The notes under the pieces: model-generated
Databases searched by the model: none
Told to the model about the DNA's origin: nothing
Seen by the model: the letters and a program-made list of their open reading frames with translations, nothing else
Position numbers and translations under genes: made by a program
Assembly: GCF_036010325.1 (NCBI RefSeq)
Contig: NZ_CP108549.1
Location: 5,270,001 to 5,334,000, forward strand
Direction: 5' to 3'
Length of the DNA: 64,000 nt
From: Streptomyces sp. NBC_01210
GTDB lineage: Bacteria > Actinomycetota > Actinomycetes > Streptomycetales > Streptomycetaceae
In this document: positions 49,973 through 60,815 of the stretch, piece by piece
How positions within the stretch are numbered: the stretch's first letter is position 1
How the letters are laid out: each line of letters opens with the position of its first letter

Positions 49973-50668
49973 GTGACCACCCTTGCGCTCGGACCGAGCT
50001 GGCTGGACCCGGACTATCTGATCGGGACTTTCGGCCTCATCGGTGTCCTGGTCATCGTCTTCGCCGAGTCCGGCCTGCTCATCGGCTTCTTCCTGCCGGG
50101 TGACTCGCTGCTGTTCACCACCGGCCTGCTGGTGACGACCGGGAGCCTGAACAGCCTTCCGCTGTGGGCGGTGTGCGCCTTGGTGGTGCTTGCCGCGGTC
50201 GTCGGTGACCAAGTCGGCTATCTCTTCGGCCGAAAGGTCGGCCCCTCTCTCTTCAAGCGCCCCGACTCCAAGCTCTTCAAGCAGGAGAACGTGGAGAAGG
50301 CGCACGAATTCTTCGAGAAGTACGGCCCCAAGTCGCTGGTCCTGGCCCGCTTCGTGCCCATCGTGCGGACCTTCACGCCGATCATCGCCGGTGTGAGCCG
50401 GATGAACTACCGCTCGTTCATCACCTTCAACGTCATCGGCGGCACGCTCTGGGGCGCGGGTGTCACCCTGCTCGGCGCCGCGCTCGGCAACGTCGAGTTC
50501 GTCCACAAGAACATCGAAGCGATGCTGATCCTGATCGTGCTGCTCTCGGTCGTCCCGATCGGGATCGAGTTCCTGCGGGCCCGCTCCAAGAACAAGAAGG
50601 AAGCCGCCGCTGCCGGACCGGCCGCCGAGGTGCCGTCGGCCCAGCGCGGCCGCCACGCCAAGCGCTGA
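49973..50668 (+). CDS. DedA-family membrane protein
   Basis: A 231-residue polytopic DedA protein. FxPGDSLLF in LLIGFFLPGDSLLFTTG, GDQVGYLFGRKVGP and RFVPIVRTFTPIIAGVSRM are family marks. DedA proteins are probably lipid scramblases/transporters or proton-dependent exporters that recycle undecaprenyl phosphate. Start GTG 49973, with CAGGAG upstream. It ends with an Ala/Lys-rich basic tail. Confidence 0.93.
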   Translation: MTTLALGPSWLDPDYLIGTFGLIGVLVIVFAESGLLIGFFLPGDSLLFTTGLLVTTGSLNSLPLWAVCALVVLAAVVGDQVGYLFGRKVGPSLFKRPDSKLFKQENVEKAHEFFEKYGPKSLVLARFVPIVRTFTPIIAGVSRMNYRSFITFNVIGGTLWGAGVTLLGAALGNVEFVHKNIEAMLILIVLLSVVPIGIEFLRARSKNKKEAAAAGPAAEVPSAQRGRHAKR

Positions 50669-50670
50669 TC

Positions 50671-50687
50671 CCTTCCCGCCGGGAAGG
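50671..50687. terminator. Hairpin between convergent dedA and exporter genes
   Basis: CCTTCCC (50671-50677) and GGGAAGG (50681-50687) pair perfectly across a three-base loop directly after the DedA stop. It may serve both strands. Confidence 0.45.
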
Positions 50688-50750
50688 TCCAGCAGTTCCC
50701 CGGAGGGTTTTCGAAGTCCCGCCGGAGGGTCCCGAAGATCCCGCCGAGGT

Positions 50751-52403
50751 CTAGAAGCCGCGTGTCCGCTTGGCCGCGCGGCGCCCGGCCGGCCCCTCGG
50801 TGACCGGCACCCGCAGGAACAGCCGGGAGATCTCCCCGCCCAGGTTCACCCCGATCGCGATGGCCAGCGCCAGCGCCGCCGCCTTGGACAGTGAGGCGAG
50901 GCCCGCGTTGAGGTCGTTCCTGGCAATCTCCAGCAGCCCGAAGTACGTCGCGCTACCCGGCAGCAGCGGCCCGATCGCAGCGGTGACGTACGGCAGCGCG
51001 GACGCGAACCGGTAGCGCGAGAGCATCTGCCCGAACAGGCCCACCAGACCGGCCGCGACGGCCGTCGCGGCGACCGGCGGTGCACCCGCGGTGTCCGCCA
51101 GCGCCCCGTACACCACCCAGGCCACTCCACCGTTGAGCGCCGCAAGCAGCACCGTGTTGCGCTCCTGCTGCAGCAGTACGGCGAAGCAGAGCGACAGCGC
51201 CATCGCCGCCAGCGTCTGGATCTCCGGTCGCTCCACGCTGTGGATGGCGGTCTCCGGGTTGAGGCCCGCGTCCAGCGCGACGCCCAGATAGAGCACCATC
51301 AGCACGCCGACGACGATGCCGACGACGAGATAGCCGACCTCGAGCAGCCGGGCGGCCGCGGTGATGTAGAAGCCCGTCAGGCCGTCCTGCACACCGGCGA
51401 CGAGAGCCCTCCCCGGGATCAGCGCGAAGAGTCCACCGGTGATCACCGCGGAGGCGCGTACCTCCAGCGGTGAGAGCGTCAGGGCAACACCCATCGCGGC
51501 CGGCGGCATGGCCGCGACGACGAACTGGTAGAACTCCGGCAGCCCGCGTCCCGCGCACAGCCAGGCCAGCCGGTCGCCGAGCACCGCGCCGATCGCCGCC
51601 GCCAGGAACACCACCACATCACCGCCGACCAGCACGGATGCCGCGCCGGCCAGCAGACCGCCGGACGCGGTGAGCGCCCAGCCCGGATACGGGTGCCGGT
51701 TACGCCGGATCTCCGCAAGCCGCCGGTAGGCCTCCTCCAGGGAGATCTCCATCTCCTCGGAGCTGATGTCGTGGACGAGGCGGTAGACGGCCGCCAGCCG
51801 GGTGTAGTCGGTGCCACGCCGCCGCACCGTCCGGTTCGCCGTCACCGGATCGTCGACCAGCGAGGGCTGATACGTGATCGACAGCAGGGTGAAGGTGACG
51901 GTCGGCTCGCAGCGGTCCAGGCCGTACGAACGCGAGATGGCGAACATGGCGGCCTCGACATCCTCCGCGCCCTCGCCTCCCGCGAGCAGCAGTTCGCCGA
52001 TACGGAGCGTCAGGTCCAGCACGCGGGGAACGGCGGGACCGCCCTCGTCGTGCTTCTGCACCGCTTCGGGAACCGGCCGTTCGCCCACCGGCATCCGCAG
52101 CATTGCCCGCATCCGGTCCTGCCAGGGCCCGTCCTTGGTGAGCCGGACCGCGGGGATGCCGTGCGCGGGGGTGAAGGCGGGCGGTGAGTCCTTGGCGCTG
52201 TAGGTGCGGGGCGGGGCGAAAGCGGAACCCTCCGGCTCGGCCGGAGCTTCGGTGCCGATCCCGGCCGGAACGGCGAACTCCGAGGATGGATGGTCCTCCT
52301 CGGGCGCTTCCGGCTGTCCCACCCCCGCCGGCGGGGTGAAGGCGCTGTGCGCCTCGTCGGACTGAGGCTTCCGGTCTTCCGGACCCTCCGGCTCCGCCAC
52401 CAC
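50751..52403 (-). CDS. ThrE-family threonine/serine exporter
   Basis: A 550-residue protein. The first 150 residues are a Pro/Glu-rich hydrophilic N-terminus with repeated FTPPAG/FAVPAG motifs, then the DUF1212 domain (LTLRIGELLLAGGEGAEDVEAAM) and ten membrane helices ending in IGVNLGGEISRLFLR. Homologs export threonine and serine with the proton gradient. GTG 52403 is the most likely start (AGGA seven bases upstream); the frame is open further without a better site. Confidence 0.87.
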   Translation of the reverse strand: MVAEPEGPEDRKPQSDEAHSAFTPPAGVGQPEAPEEDHPSSEFAVPAGIGTEAPAEPEGSAFAPPRTYSAKDSPPAFTPAHGIPAVRLTKDGPWQDRMRAMLRMPVGERPVPEAVQKHDEGGPAVPRVLDLTLRIGELLLAGGEGAEDVEAAMFAISRSYGLDRCEPTVTFTLLSITYQPSLVDDPVTANRTVRRRGTDYTRLAAVYRLVHDISSEEMEISLEEAYRRLAEIRRNRHPYPGWALTASGGLLAGAASVLVGGDVVVFLAAAIGAVLGDRLAWLCAGRGLPEFYQFVVAAMPPAAMGVALTLSPLEVRASAVITGGLFALIPGRALVAGVQDGLTGFYITAAARLLEVGYLVVGIVVGVLMVLYLGVALDAGLNPETAIHSVERPEIQTLAAMALSLCFAVLLQQERNTVLLAALNGGVAWVVYGALADTAGAPPVAATAVAAGLVGLFGQMLSRYRFASALPYVTAAIGPLLPGSATYFGLLEIARNDLNAGLASLSKAAALALAIAIGVNLGGEISRLFLRVPVTEGPAGRRAAKRTRGF

Positions 52404-52474
52404 GTGCTGTCCTCGCTCCCTCTCGTGTCGCCGTGTCAGCTCAGTATGAGCACGGACACCTGGCCACACGAACA

Positions 52475-52507
52475 ACGGGCGGTACACCCCGAGGGTGTAC
52501 CGCCCGT
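52475..52507 (-). terminator. Terminator of ppa
   Basis: ACGGGCGGTACACCC (52475-52489) and GGGTGTACCGCCCGT (52493-52507) pair perfectly over 15 bases around CGA. It lies 67 bases beyond the stop of the leftward ppa gene. Confidence 0.87.
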
Positions 52508-52573
52508 ACGAGCAGCTCAGCGGCGTATCAGTACGCGCTCAGCGCCGGCTCGGTGAGCCCGCCCAGCGGGAGC

Positions 52574-53068
52574 TCAGTGAGCCCCGCCCTGCGCCTCGAG
52601 GCGCTTGTAGGAGGCCTCGATCTCCGCCTCGGCCTCGGTGCGGCCGACCCAGTTCGCACCCTCGACGGACTTGCCCGGCTCCAGGTCCTTGTAGACCTCG
52701 AAGAAGTGCTGGATCTCCAGGCGGTCGAACTCGGACACGTGGTGGATGTCGCGCAGGTGCTCCACTCGCGGGTCGGAGGCCGGCACGCACAGCAGCTTGT
52801 CGTCGCCGCCTGCCTCGTCCGTCATCCGGAACATTCCGATGGCGCGGCACTTGATGAGGCAGCCGGGGAAGGTCGGCTCGTCAAGGATGACCAGCGCGTC
52901 CAGCGGGTCGCCGTCCTCGCCGAGGGTGTTCTCGACGAAGCCGTAGTCGGCCGGGTAGCTGGTCGAGGTGAAGAGTCGACGGTCCAGGCGGATCCGACCG
53001 GTCTCGTGGTCCACCTCGTACTTGTTCCGCGAACCCTTCGGGATCTCGATGGTGACGTCGAACTCCAC
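52574..53068 (-). CDS. ppa: Inorganic pyrophosphatase
   Basis: A 164-residue soluble family I pyrophosphatase. The active-site stretch [10 protein letters not shown] holds three metal-binding Asp residues, with [12 protein letters not shown] and KDLEPGK also conserved. It hydrolyses PPi made by biosynthesis. GTG 53068 ([12 protein letters not shown]) is the canonical start, with GGAGG seven bases before; upstream ATGs are too long. It is divergent from dacB. Confidence 0.97.
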   Translation of the reverse strand: MEFDVTIEIPKGSRNKYEVDHETGRIRLDRRLFTSTSYPADYGFVENTLGEDGDPLDALVILDEPTFPGCLIKCRAIGMFRMTDEAGGDDKLLCVPASDPRVEHLRDIHHVSEFDRLEIQHFFEVYKDLEPGKSVEGANWVGRTEAEAEIEASYKRLEAQGGAH

Positions 53069-53154
53069 GGGTGGCTCCTCCATGATCAACACATACGTCT
53101 GGTGGTTAAGTGTCCCTCACGCAGGTGTGTGATCGCGAAAGGGGCTGGTGCGAG

Positions 53155-54558
53155 GTGCCAGAGGTCAGGACGTGGCAGCTCGCTGCGGGCGCCGCCGTGG
53201 TCGGCCTCGCCCTCGCTGCCGGGGCGGTGGCCGCGGCCGGTCCTTGGGACTCGGGCCAGCGTAAGGCCGAGAGGCAGCGGGTGGCTGCCCAGAGCGACGT
53301 GGGTGGCGCACATCACGAGGTCCGCAGGCCGAAGCGGCCGGCGCCCGCGCCCAGCGCCCCCGGAGTGCTCGCCGCGCTCGGCGCTCCGGCGACCGCGCCC
53401 GCGACGGCCCCGGCGACCGCACCCGCCGGGCTCGCGAAGCTGCTCGCGCCGCTCCTCGGCGACCCCGGCCTCGGAGCGGTCCATACGGCCTCGGTCGTCG
53501 ATGTGGCGACCGGCAGGCAGCTGTACGGGAAGGGGGCCGCGGACCCGATGACACCGGCCTCCACCATCAAGATCGCCACCTCGGTCGCGGCGCTGTCGGC
53601 GCTCGGCCCCGACCACCGCATCCCCACCACGGTCGTCGCGTCCAAGGACGGCAAGACGCTCACCTTGGTCGGCGGCGGCGACGCGAGCCTCGACAGGGCC
53701 GGTCTGGGCAGGCTCGCCGACCGGACGGCACGTGCCCTGCGCGACCGTGGGACCACCACGGTCCGCCTCACCTACGACACTTCGCTCTACGCGGGCCCCG
53801 GCCGGCACCCCATCGGCCCCAACGGCAACATTGCCCCGGTCAGCGCGCTGATGGTCGGCGAGGGCCGGATCGACGACAGGACCACCGGCAACGCCGGGCG
53901 CACCGGGGACCCGGCGGGCGACGCGGCCCGCGCCTTCGGGCGCCTGCTGTCCGAGCGCGGCATCAACACCTCCGCGGAGCCCGCTTCCGGCCGGCCCGCC
54001 GCCGGTTCGGTCCCTCTCGCCAAAGTCCTCTCCGAACCGCTCTCGGCGCTGGTCGAGCGGGCGCTGACCAACAGCGACAACGACATCGCCGAAGCACTCG
54101 CCCGCCAGACCGCGATCGCGACGGGCGAGGAGGTGAGCTTCGACGGGGCCGCGCGTGCCGTCACCAAGCAACTCGCCAAACTGAAGCTCCCGTTGACCGG
54201 CGCGCACTTCGCCGACGGCAGCGGTCTGAACCGCGACGACAAACTCTCCGCGAGCCTGCTGACCGCGCTGCTGACCCGCGCCGCCGACCCGGCCCACCCC
54301 GAATTGCGCCCGGTCCTGACCGGCCTCCCGGTCGCCGGCTTCAGCGGCACGCTGCAGACCCGCTACGGCGCCACCTCGCCCGGCACCGGCCTGGTGCGCG
54401 CCAAGACCGGCACCCTGAGCGGCGTCAACGCCCTGGCAGGCACGGTCGTAGCCCCGGACGGACGCTTCCTCGCCTTCGCTTTCCTGGCAGGGAGCACCCC
54501 GTCCGCGGAGGCCGCCCAGCCCGCCCTGGACCGGCTGGCCGCCGCACTGGCTTCGTGA
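53155..54558 (+). CDS. dacB: D-alanyl-D-alanine carboxypeptidase/endopeptidase (PBP4 type)
   Basis: A 467-residue class C penicillin-binding protein. A hydrophobic N-terminus (about 6-28) anchors or exports it. The catalytic motifs are Ser136-T-I-Lys139, Ser307-D-N and Lys417-T-G. A Lys/Arg-rich linker and an Ala/Thr/Pro repeat (about 55-95) precede the catalytic domain. It trims or cuts peptidoglycan stem peptides. The start is GTG 53155; GTG 53110 is longer without a better site. Confidence 0.95.
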   Translation: MPEVRTWQLAAGAAVVGLALAAGAVAAAGPWDSGQRKAERQRVAAQSDVGGAHHEVRRPKRPAPAPSAPGVLAALGAPATAPATAPATAPAGLAKLLAPLLGDPGLGAVHTASVVDVATGRQLYGKGAADPMTPASTIKIATSVAALSALGPDHRIPTTVVASKDGKTLTLVGGGDASLDRAGLGRLADRTARALRDRGTTTVRLTYDTSLYAGPGRHPIGPNGNIAPVSALMVGEGRIDDRTTGNAGRTGDPAGDAARAFGRLLSERGINTSAEPASGRPAAGSVPLAKVLSEPLSALVERALTNSDNDIAEALARQTAIATGEEVSFDGAARAVTKQLAKLKLPLTGAHFADGSGLNRDDKLSASLLTALLTRAADPAHPELRPVLTGLPVAGFSGTLQTRYGATSPGTGLVRAKTGTLSGVNALAGTVVAPDGRFLAFAFLAGSTPSAEAAQPALDRLAAALAS

Positions 54559-54625
54559 CGTACCCGGCGAATCGGCCGGTTCCAACACCTGACCGCCGCC
54601 GGAGCCGACAACGTACGGTTGACGC

Positions 54626-55756
54626 ATGACGAGCATCGGTGGTGTCGAGATGGTCGACTGGAATCTCGCTGTGGCGACCGCAACCCGCTTCGTGCGGCCG
54701 GGCCCCGACGTGAGCCGGGACGAGGCGCGTGCCGTCGTCGCCGAGCTGCGCCGGCATGCCAAATCATCTGAAGAGCATGTGCGGGCCTTCACCCGGATGA
54801 TCCCCGAAGGCCATGAGCCGCAGGACACCCCCGTCCTCGTCGTGGACCGGGCGGGCTGGGTCAAGGCGAATGTCGCGGGCTTCCGCGAGCTGCTGAAGCC
54901 GTTGCTGGACAAGATGCAGGAGCGCCGCTCCGGCAGCCCGGGAGGCGCACTGGTCGGCGCGGTCGGCGGCAAGGTGACCGGCGTCGAGCTGGGCATGCTG
55001 CTGTCGTTCCTGGCCTCGCGGGTCCTCGGACAGTACGAGACCTTCGCCCCCGCCACCCGTGAGCTGCCCGCCGGTCAGAACGGCGGCGGGCGGCTGCTCC
55101 TTGTCGCCCCGAACATCGTCCATGTCGAGCGTGAACTCGATGTCGAACCGCACGACTTCAGGCTCTGGGTCTGCCTGCACGAGGAGACCCACCGCACCCA
55201 GTTCACCGGCGTGCCGTGGCTCCGGGACCATCTCGAGGGTGAGATCCAGTCATTTCTCGGCGAGACCGAGGTCGACCCGATGACCGTTCTGGAGCGGTTC
55301 CGGGAAGCCGCCCAGTCGCTCTCCGGCGCCCGCCCCGAGGGCGAGGAGGACGAGGGCGGCCGCTCCATCGTCGAGCTGGTGCAGACCCCCGCCCAGCGCG
55401 AGATCCTCAGTCGGCTGACCGCCGTGATGTCGCTGCTGGAAGGCCATGCGGACTTCGTGATGGACGGCGTCGGACCAGATGTCGTGCCGTCCGTCGCCGA
55501 GATCCGGGAGAAGTTCCAGCAGCGCAGGGCCCGTGGCGCGAGCCGTCTCGACCAGGCGTTGCGCAAGCTCCTGGGGCTCGACGCCAAGCTGCGTCAGTAC
55601 CGCGACGGCGAGCGCTTTGTTCGCTCCGTGGTCGATGAGGTCGGTATGGATGGATTCAACCGGGTCTGGACGTCCCCGAACACCCTCCCCACCAAGGCGG
55701 AGATCGCCAAACCGGCGGACTGGGTCGCGAGGGTGCACCGTAAAACAGAGTCGTGA
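54626..55756 (+). CDS. Zinc-dependent metalloprotease-like protein, F420-associated (DUF2342)
   Basis: A 376-residue protein with a gluzincin-like motif HEETH (His185-Glu186...His189) in LHEETHRTQF and a helical C-terminus. It belongs to the family called coenzyme F420 biosynthesis associated uncharacterised protein, which is conserved in actinobacteria and lies next to tilS/hpt. No function is established. It follows dacB by 67 bases and precedes tilS by 187. Confidence 0.9.
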   Translation: MTSIGGVEMVDWNLAVATATRFVRPGPDVSRDEARAVVAELRRHAKSSEEHVRAFTRMIPEGHEPQDTPVLVVDRAGWVKANVAGFRELLKPLLDKMQERRSGSPGGALVGAVGGKVTGVELGMLLSFLASRVLGQYETFAPATRELPAGQNGGGRLLLVAPNIVHVERELDVEPHDFRLWVCLHEETHRTQFTGVPWLRDHLEGEIQSFLGETEVDPMTVLERFREAAQSLSGARPEGEEDEGGRSIVELVQTPAQREILSRLTAVMSLLEGHADFVMDGVGPDVVPSVAEIREKFQQRRARGASRLDQALRKLLGLDAKLRQYRDGERFVRSVVDEVGMDGFNRVWTSPNTLPTKAEIAKPADWVARVHRKTES

Positions 55757-55943
55757 GCGGGAGGCGTCCGACGGCAGAAGGACGCCCCCCTAATCACCCA
55801 TCCGAGGGACCGTAGGCAATGGGTAGGCGTGCAATGCTCGGGTATCGGCCCGGTTCTGTCACCATCGACGCACTCTGAGTGACTGAATCTTCCGTCCCGA
55901 CTCCGACCGAGGCACCCCCCAACTTTCACGAAGGGCACCGGAC

Positions 55944-57020
55944 ATGGGTCCCCATCCTGCGGTCGCGGCGATACGCCTGGCGGTCCGCCGCGTACTCCAC
56001 GACGTACTCACCGAACACTGCGAACGCGTCTCGCGCTCCGTGGGCCACGCGGCTCCCGCGCACTCCTCCTCCACGACCTCCCCCCTCCACGCCGCGCCCT
56101 CAGGCGAGCAGCCGCTCGTCCTTGTGGCGTGCTCAGGCGGCGCCGACTCCATGGCCCTCGCCTCCGCCCTCGCCTTCGAGGCCCGCAAACTCTCCGTCCG
56201 GGCCGGCGGCATCACCGTCGACCACGGCCTCCAGGACGGCTCCGACCTCCGTGCTGCCGAAGTCGCCGCACGGCTCACCGCGATGCAGCTCGACCCCGTC
56301 GAAGCCATCGCCGTACGAGTCGGCCGCGAGGGCGGCCCCGAGGCCGCGGCCCGCGATGCCCGCTACGCCGCCCTCGACGACGCCGCGGAGCGCCATGGCG
56401 CCGCGGCCGTTCTGCTCGGCCACACCCGCGATGATCAAGCTGAAACCGTCCTGCTGGGCCTCGCCCGCGGCTCCGGCATCCGTTCGCTCTCCGGAATGGC
56501 GGCCGTCTCGGGGGCGGCGGGCCGTTACCGTCGCCCCTTCCTCCAGCTCGACCGGCAGACCGCCCGCAAGGCCTGCATGGTCCAGTCGCTGCCCGTCTGG
56601 GACGACCCGCACAACGCCGACCCGGCCTACACCCGCTCGCGGCTGCGCCACGAGGGCCTGCCCGCCCTGGAGAAGGCGCTCGGCAAGGGCGTCGTGGAGG
56701 CCCTGGCCCGTACCGCCCAGCTCTCCCGCGACGATGCGGACGCCCTGGACACCTGGGCCGCCGATGTGGACTCCTCCGTACGCGACGACGCCGGGCGGCT
56801 CGAGTGCGCGAAGCTCTACGCGCTGCCGCCCGCCGTCCGCCGCCGGGTGCTGCGCCGGGCCGCCATCGAAGCCGGTGCGCCGGCCGGTTCGCTCTTCGCC
56901 CGGCACGTCGAGGAAGTCGACCGGCTGATCACGAGCTGGCGCGGTCAGGGAGCCATCAATCTGCCGGGGCGCGTCGAGGCGCGGCGGCAGGGTGGCAGAC
57001 TGGTCATCCGGCAAGGCTGA
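55944..57020 (+). CDS. tilS: tRNA(Ile)-lysidine synthase
   Basis: A 358-residue N-type ATP pyrophosphatase. The PP-loop is SGGADS from Ser64, followed by AACRLTAMQ-type helices and [19 protein letters not shown]. TilS attaches lysine to C34 of the AUA-reading tRNA(Ile), changing its decoding from Met to Ile. ATG 55944 has GAAGGG upstream. It stands just before hpt, an arrangement common in bacteria. Confidence 0.95.
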   Translation: MGPHPAVAAIRLAVRRVLHDVLTEHCERVSRSVGHAAPAHSSSTTSPLHAAPSGEQPLVLVACSGGADSMALASALAFEARKLSVRAGGITVDHGLQDGSDLRAAEVAARLTAMQLDPVEAIAVRVGREGGPEAAARDARYAALDDAAERHGAAAVLLGHTRDDQAETVLLGLARGSGIRSLSGMAAVSGAAGRYRRPFLQLDRQTARKACMVQSLPVWDDPHNADPAYTRSRLRHEGLPALEKALGKGVVEALARTAQLSRDDADALDTWAADVDSSVRDDAGRLECAKLYALPPAVRRRVLRRAAIEAGAPAGSLFARHVEEVDRLITSWRGQGAINLPGRVEARRQGGRLVIRQG

Positions 57021-57056
57021 CGCAGCTGCAGCGAATGCACAACGAAAGTGACCCGG

Positions 57057-57611
57057 GTGAACGAGAAGGACATGGGCACCGACCTCCAGTCGGTGCTCAT
57101 CACCAAGGAAGAGATCGACGCGAAGCTGGCTGAACTGGCTGCGAAGATCGACGCGGAGTACGCGGGCAAGGACCTGCTCATCGTCGGTGTCCTCAAGGGC
57201 GCCGTGATGGTGATGGCGGACCTGGCGCGTGCGCTGTCCACCCCCGTCACGATGGACTGGATGGCGGTGTCGTCCTACGGCGCGGGCACCCAGTCCTCGG
57301 GCGTGGTCCGGATCCTCAAGGACCTGGACACCGATATCAAGGGCAAGCACGTCCTGATCGTCGAGGACATCATCGACTCCGGCCTCACGCTCTCGTGGCT
57401 GCTGTCGAACCTCGGTTCGCGCGAGCCGGCCTCCCTCGAGGTCTGCACTCTGCTGCGTAAGCCGGATGCCGCAAAGGTGGCGATCGACGTGAAGTGGATC
57501 GGCTTCGACATCCCGAATGAGTTCGTCATCGGGTATGGGCTGGATTACGCGGAGAAGTACCGCAATCTGCCATTCGTCGGCACACTCGCGCCACACGTCT
57601 ACGGCGGCTGA
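57057..57611 (+). CDS. hpt: Hypoxanthine-guanine phosphoribosyltransferase
   Basis: A 184-residue purine salvage enzyme that converts hypoxanthine or guanine with PRPP to IMP or GMP. The PRPP loop is [36 protein letters not shown] is the base-binding end. Starts at GTG 57057 (VNEKDMG) or GTG 57048; the methionine at 57072 would give a shorter form. Conserved order: tilS-hpt-ftsH. Confidence 0.95.
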   Translation: MNEKDMGTDLQSVLITKEEIDAKLAELAAKIDAEYAGKDLLIVGVLKGAVMVMADLARALSTPVTMDWMAVSSYGAGTQSSGVVRILKDLDTDIKGKHVLIVEDIIDSGLTLSWLLSNLGSREPASLEVCTLLRKPDAAKVAIDVKWIGFDIPNEFVIGYGLDYAEKYRNLPFVGTLAPHVYGG

Positions 57612-57783
57612 CCCCGCCGGGAACCTCAGCCCCCTTCTCGCCGTTGGAGCATGGGAGGGCGGGTTTGTCAGCCGTACCGTGCGGTCGCGGTGACGATGCT
57701 GGGGTACCGTCCGAAGAACAGTCTTTTCTCACAGCAGCATTTACCTACGGGCAGGAGGGACGGGGCGATTTCGCTCCGTATGG

Positions 57784-59814
57784 ATGGACGTGAAGCGATA
57801 CTTCCGTGGGCCGGTCATGTGGATCGTGCTGGCCGTCCTCGCCGTGGTCGTGTTGATGCAGGTCGTCGGCTCGTCCGGCGGCTACAAGACGGTGGACACT
57901 GGCGAGGTCGTCCAGGCGATCGACAAGAACCAGGTCGACCAGGTCAAGCTGACCACCGGCGACGAACAGATCATCAAGGTGGATCTGAAGGACGGCCAGA
58001 AGGTCAAGGGCAGCGACAAGATCCAGGCCAGCTATATCGGCACCCAGGGTGCTGATCTTGCGACCACTCTGCAGAAGAAGTACGAAGCGGGCGACATCGG
58101 GAAGGGTTACACCGTCTCGCCGTCGAAGCAGAGCCCGTTCGTCTCGGTGCTGCTCTCGCTGCTGCCCTTCGTCCTGATCGTCGTGGTCTTCCTGTTCCTG
58201 ATGAATCAGATGCAGGGCGGCGGCTCCCGAGTCATGAACTTCGGGAAGTCCAAGGCCAAGCTGATCACCAAGGACACTCCGAAGACGACCTTCGCCGATG
58301 TGGCGGGGGCCGACGAGGCCGTCGAGGAGCTCCACGAGATCAAGGAGTTCCTGCAGGAGCCGGCCAAGTTCCAGGCGGTCGGCGCCAAGATCCCGAAGGG
58401 TGTGCTGCTGTACGGCCCGCCCGGTACGGGCAAGACGCTGCTCGCTCGCGCCGTCGCGGGCGAGGCGGGCGTCCCCTTCTACTCGATCTCGGGTTCCGAC
58501 TTCGTCGAGATGTTCGTCGGCGTCGGTGCCTCCCGAGTGCGTGACCTCTTCGAGCAGGCCAAGGCGAACGCCCCGGCGATCGTCTTCGTCGACGAGATCG
58601 ACGCCGTCGGCCGGCACCGCGGTGCGGGTCTCGGCGGTGGCCACGACGAGCGCGAGCAGACGCTGAACCAGCTGCTCGTCGAGATGGACGGCTTCGACGT
58701 GAAGGGCGGCGTCATCCTGATCGCCGCCACCAACCGGCCGGACATCCTCGACCCGGCGCTGCTGCGCCCGGGCCGGTTCGACCGGCAGATCGCCGTCGAC
58801 CGTCCCGATATGCAGGGCCGTCTGGAGATCCTCAAGGTTCACCAGAAGGGCAAGCCGGTCGCCCCGGACGTCGACCTGGGCGCTGTCGCCCGTCGTACGC
58901 CCGGCTTCACCGGCGCGGACCTGTCGAACGTGCTGAACGAAGCCGCGCTGCTCACCGCACGCGGCGACAAGAAGCTGGTCGACAACCACGCCCTGGACGA
59001 GGCGATCGACCGCGTCGTGGCGGGCCCGCAGAAGCGGACCCGGATCATGTCGGACAAGGAAAAGAAGATCACCGCGTACCACGAGGGCGGTCACGCCCTG
59101 GTCGCGGCGGCCTCACCGAACTCCGACCCGGTCCACAAGATCACGATCCTGTCCCGTGGCCGCGCGCTCGGCTACACCATGGTCCTGCCGGATGAGGACA
59201 GGTACTCGACCACGCGCAACGAAATGCTCGACCAGCTGGCGTACATGCTGGGCGGGCGCGCGGCCGAGGAGCTCGTCTTCCACGACCCGACCACCGGTGC
59301 GGCCAACGACATCGAGAAGGCCACGACCACGGCCCGCGCGATGGTCACGCAGTACGGCATGACCGAGCGGCTCGGCGCGATCAAGTTCGGTGGCGACAAC
59401 ACCGAGCCGTTCCTGGGCCGTGAGATGGGTCACCAGCGCGACTACTCGGAAGAGGTTGCCGCGCTCGTCGACGAAGAGGTCAAGAAGCTCATCGAGACCG
59501 CGCACAACGAGGCCTGGGAGATCCTCGTCGAGAACCGCGACGTTCTCGACAACCTGGTCCTCCAGCTGCTGGAGAAGGAGACCCTCGGCAAGGAGCAGAT
59601 CGCCGAGATCTTCGCGCCGCTCGTGCGGCGCCCGGCCCGCCCCGCGTGGACCGGCTCCTCGCGGCGTACGCCGTCCACGCGGCCGCCGGTGCTCTCGCCG
59701 AAGGAGCTGGCGCTGACCAACGGCGCCGTCGGCTCCAACGGCTCCAACGGCGCGCAGCCGACGGATGCCGCTCCGGCCGTCGAGGCGGTCCCGGAGGAGC
59801 GTCCGGAGGGCTGA
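57784..59814 (+). CDS. ftsH: ATP-dependent zinc metalloprotease FtsH
   Basis: A 676-residue membrane protease. Two membrane helices at about 11-30 and 117-139, AAA+ ATPase with Walker A GPPGTGKT (from Gly211) and [14 protein letters not shown], and the peptidase motif HEGGH (433-437). It degrades misfolded and regulatory membrane proteins. The last 60 residues form a Pro/Ser/Ala-rich tail. ATG 57784 is preferred over the one at 57780, which is in another frame. Confidence 0.97.
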   Translation: MDVKRYFRGPVMWIVLAVLAVVVLMQVVGSSGGYKTVDTGEVVQAIDKNQVDQVKLTTGDEQIIKVDLKDGQKVKGSDKIQASYIGTQGADLATTLQKKYEAGDIGKGYTVSPSKQSPFVSVLLSLLPFVLIVVVFLFLMNQMQGGGSRVMNFGKSKAKLITKDTPKTTFADVAGADEAVEELHEIKEFLQEPAKFQAVGAKIPKGVLLYGPPGTGKTLLARAVAGEAGVPFYSISGSDFVEMFVGVGASRVRDLFEQAKANAPAIVFVDEIDAVGRHRGAGLGGGHDEREQTLNQLLVEMDGFDVKGGVILIAATNRPDILDPALLRPGRFDRQIAVDRPDMQGRLEILKVHQKGKPVAPDVDLGAVARRTPGFTGADLSNVLNEAALLTARGDKKLVDNHALDEAIDRVVAGPQKRTRIMSDKEKKITAYHEGGHALVAAASPNSDPVHKITILSRGRALGYTMVLPDEDRYSTTRNEMLDQLAYMLGGRAAEELVFHDPTTGAANDIEKATTTARAMVTQYGMTERLGAIKFGGDNTEPFLGREMGHQRDYSEEVAALVDEEVKKLIETAHNEAWEILVENRDVLDNLVLQLLEKETLGKEQIAEIFAPLVRRPARPAWTGSSRRTPSTRPPVLSPKELALTNGAVGSNGSNGAQPTDAAPAVEAVPEERPEG

Positions 59815-59849
59815 CCCTGCCGTCGCTCCGGTCACTCGGGGCCCGGAAT

Positions 59850-59893
59850 GAATGCCGCGCCCCCCAGGTTTTAGCCTGGGGGGCGCGGCATTC
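59850..59893. terminator. 19-bp hairpin between ftsH and folE
   Basis: GAATGCCGCGCCCCCCAGG (59850-59868) pairs perfectly with CCTGGGGGGCGCGGCATTC (59875-59893), with loop TTTTAG. It follows ftsH and precedes folE by 40 bases, so folE needs its own promoter or read-through. It is one of the most stable hairpins in the window. Confidence 0.87.
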
Positions 59894-59932
59894 TTGTATG
59901 CACGCACGCGAAAGCACAGGAACGAGGCACAG

Positions 59933-60538
59933 ATGACCGACCCGGTGACGCTGGACGGCGAAGGCACGATCGGCGAATTCGACGAGAAGCGGGCCGAGAA
60001 CGCCGTACGCGAGCTCCTCATCGCGGTCGGGGAAGACCCGGACCGCGAGGGCCTGCGGGAGACGCCGGGCCGCGTGGCGCGCGCGTACAGGGAGCTCCTG
60101 GCCGGCCTGTGGCAGGAGCCCGAAGAGGTCCTGACGACGACGTTCGACCTGGGGCACGACGAGATGGTCCTGGTGAAGGACATTGAAATCGTCTCTCTGT
60201 GCGAGCATCATCTGCTGCCGTTCCATGGAGTTGCCCACGTCGGCTACATCCCGGCCGACACGGGCAAGATCACGGGCCTGTCGAAGCTGGCCCGCCTCGT
60301 CGACGTCTTTGCCCGTCGGCCGCAGGTGCAGGAGCGACTTACCACGCAGATCGCGGACTCGCTGATGCGCATCCTCGAGGCGCGCGGCGCGATCGTGGTC
60401 ATCGAGGCGGAGCACATGTGCATGTCGGTCCGAGGCATCCGCAAGCCCGGCGCCAAGACGACCACGTCGGCGGTGCGCGGCCAGCTGCGTGACTCCACCA
60501 CGCGCTCCGAGGCGATGAGCCTGATACTGGCGCGATAG
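59933..60538 (+). CDS. folE: GTP cyclohydrolase I
   Basis: A 201-residue enzyme opening GTP to dihydroneopterin triphosphate, the first step of folate synthesis. [12 protein letters not shown] with its zinc Cys and His, RDFARRPQxQERLT-like [15 protein letters not shown], and [16 protein letters not shown] are family marks. ATG 59933. It faces the folP-folB-folK operon. Confidence 0.97.
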   Translation: MTDPVTLDGEGTIGEFDEKRAENAVRELLIAVGEDPDREGLRETPGRVARAYRELLAGLWQEPEEVLTTTFDLGHDEMVLVKDIEIVSLCEHHLLPFHGVAHVGYIPADTGKITGLSKLARLVDVFARRPQVQERLTTQIADSLMRILEARGAIVVIEAEHMCMSVRGIRKPGAKTTTSAVRGQLRDSTTRSEAMSLILAR

Positions 60539-60815
60539 CCGGATTGTCAGTGGTGCCCGATACGGTCCTGGAGCAGCGGAGTCGATCGCTGATCAAGGGG
60601 GATCGCGATCGGCTACGGGCTTCCGAGCAAGCAGACTGTGCACGTCGTCGGCGGGCGCGAACAGGCCAGGAACGTCCGGAGCGGCTCCACCTTGTGGACC
60701 TTGTGGACCTTGGACGGGGAGCGGACCGTGCAGACGACCGGCACGGAAGTGACGGTCGTCAGGGCGCGAAGCAGTGGACGTTGCCCATGGTGAACCAGGG
60801 CACTGCGCGCGCCGC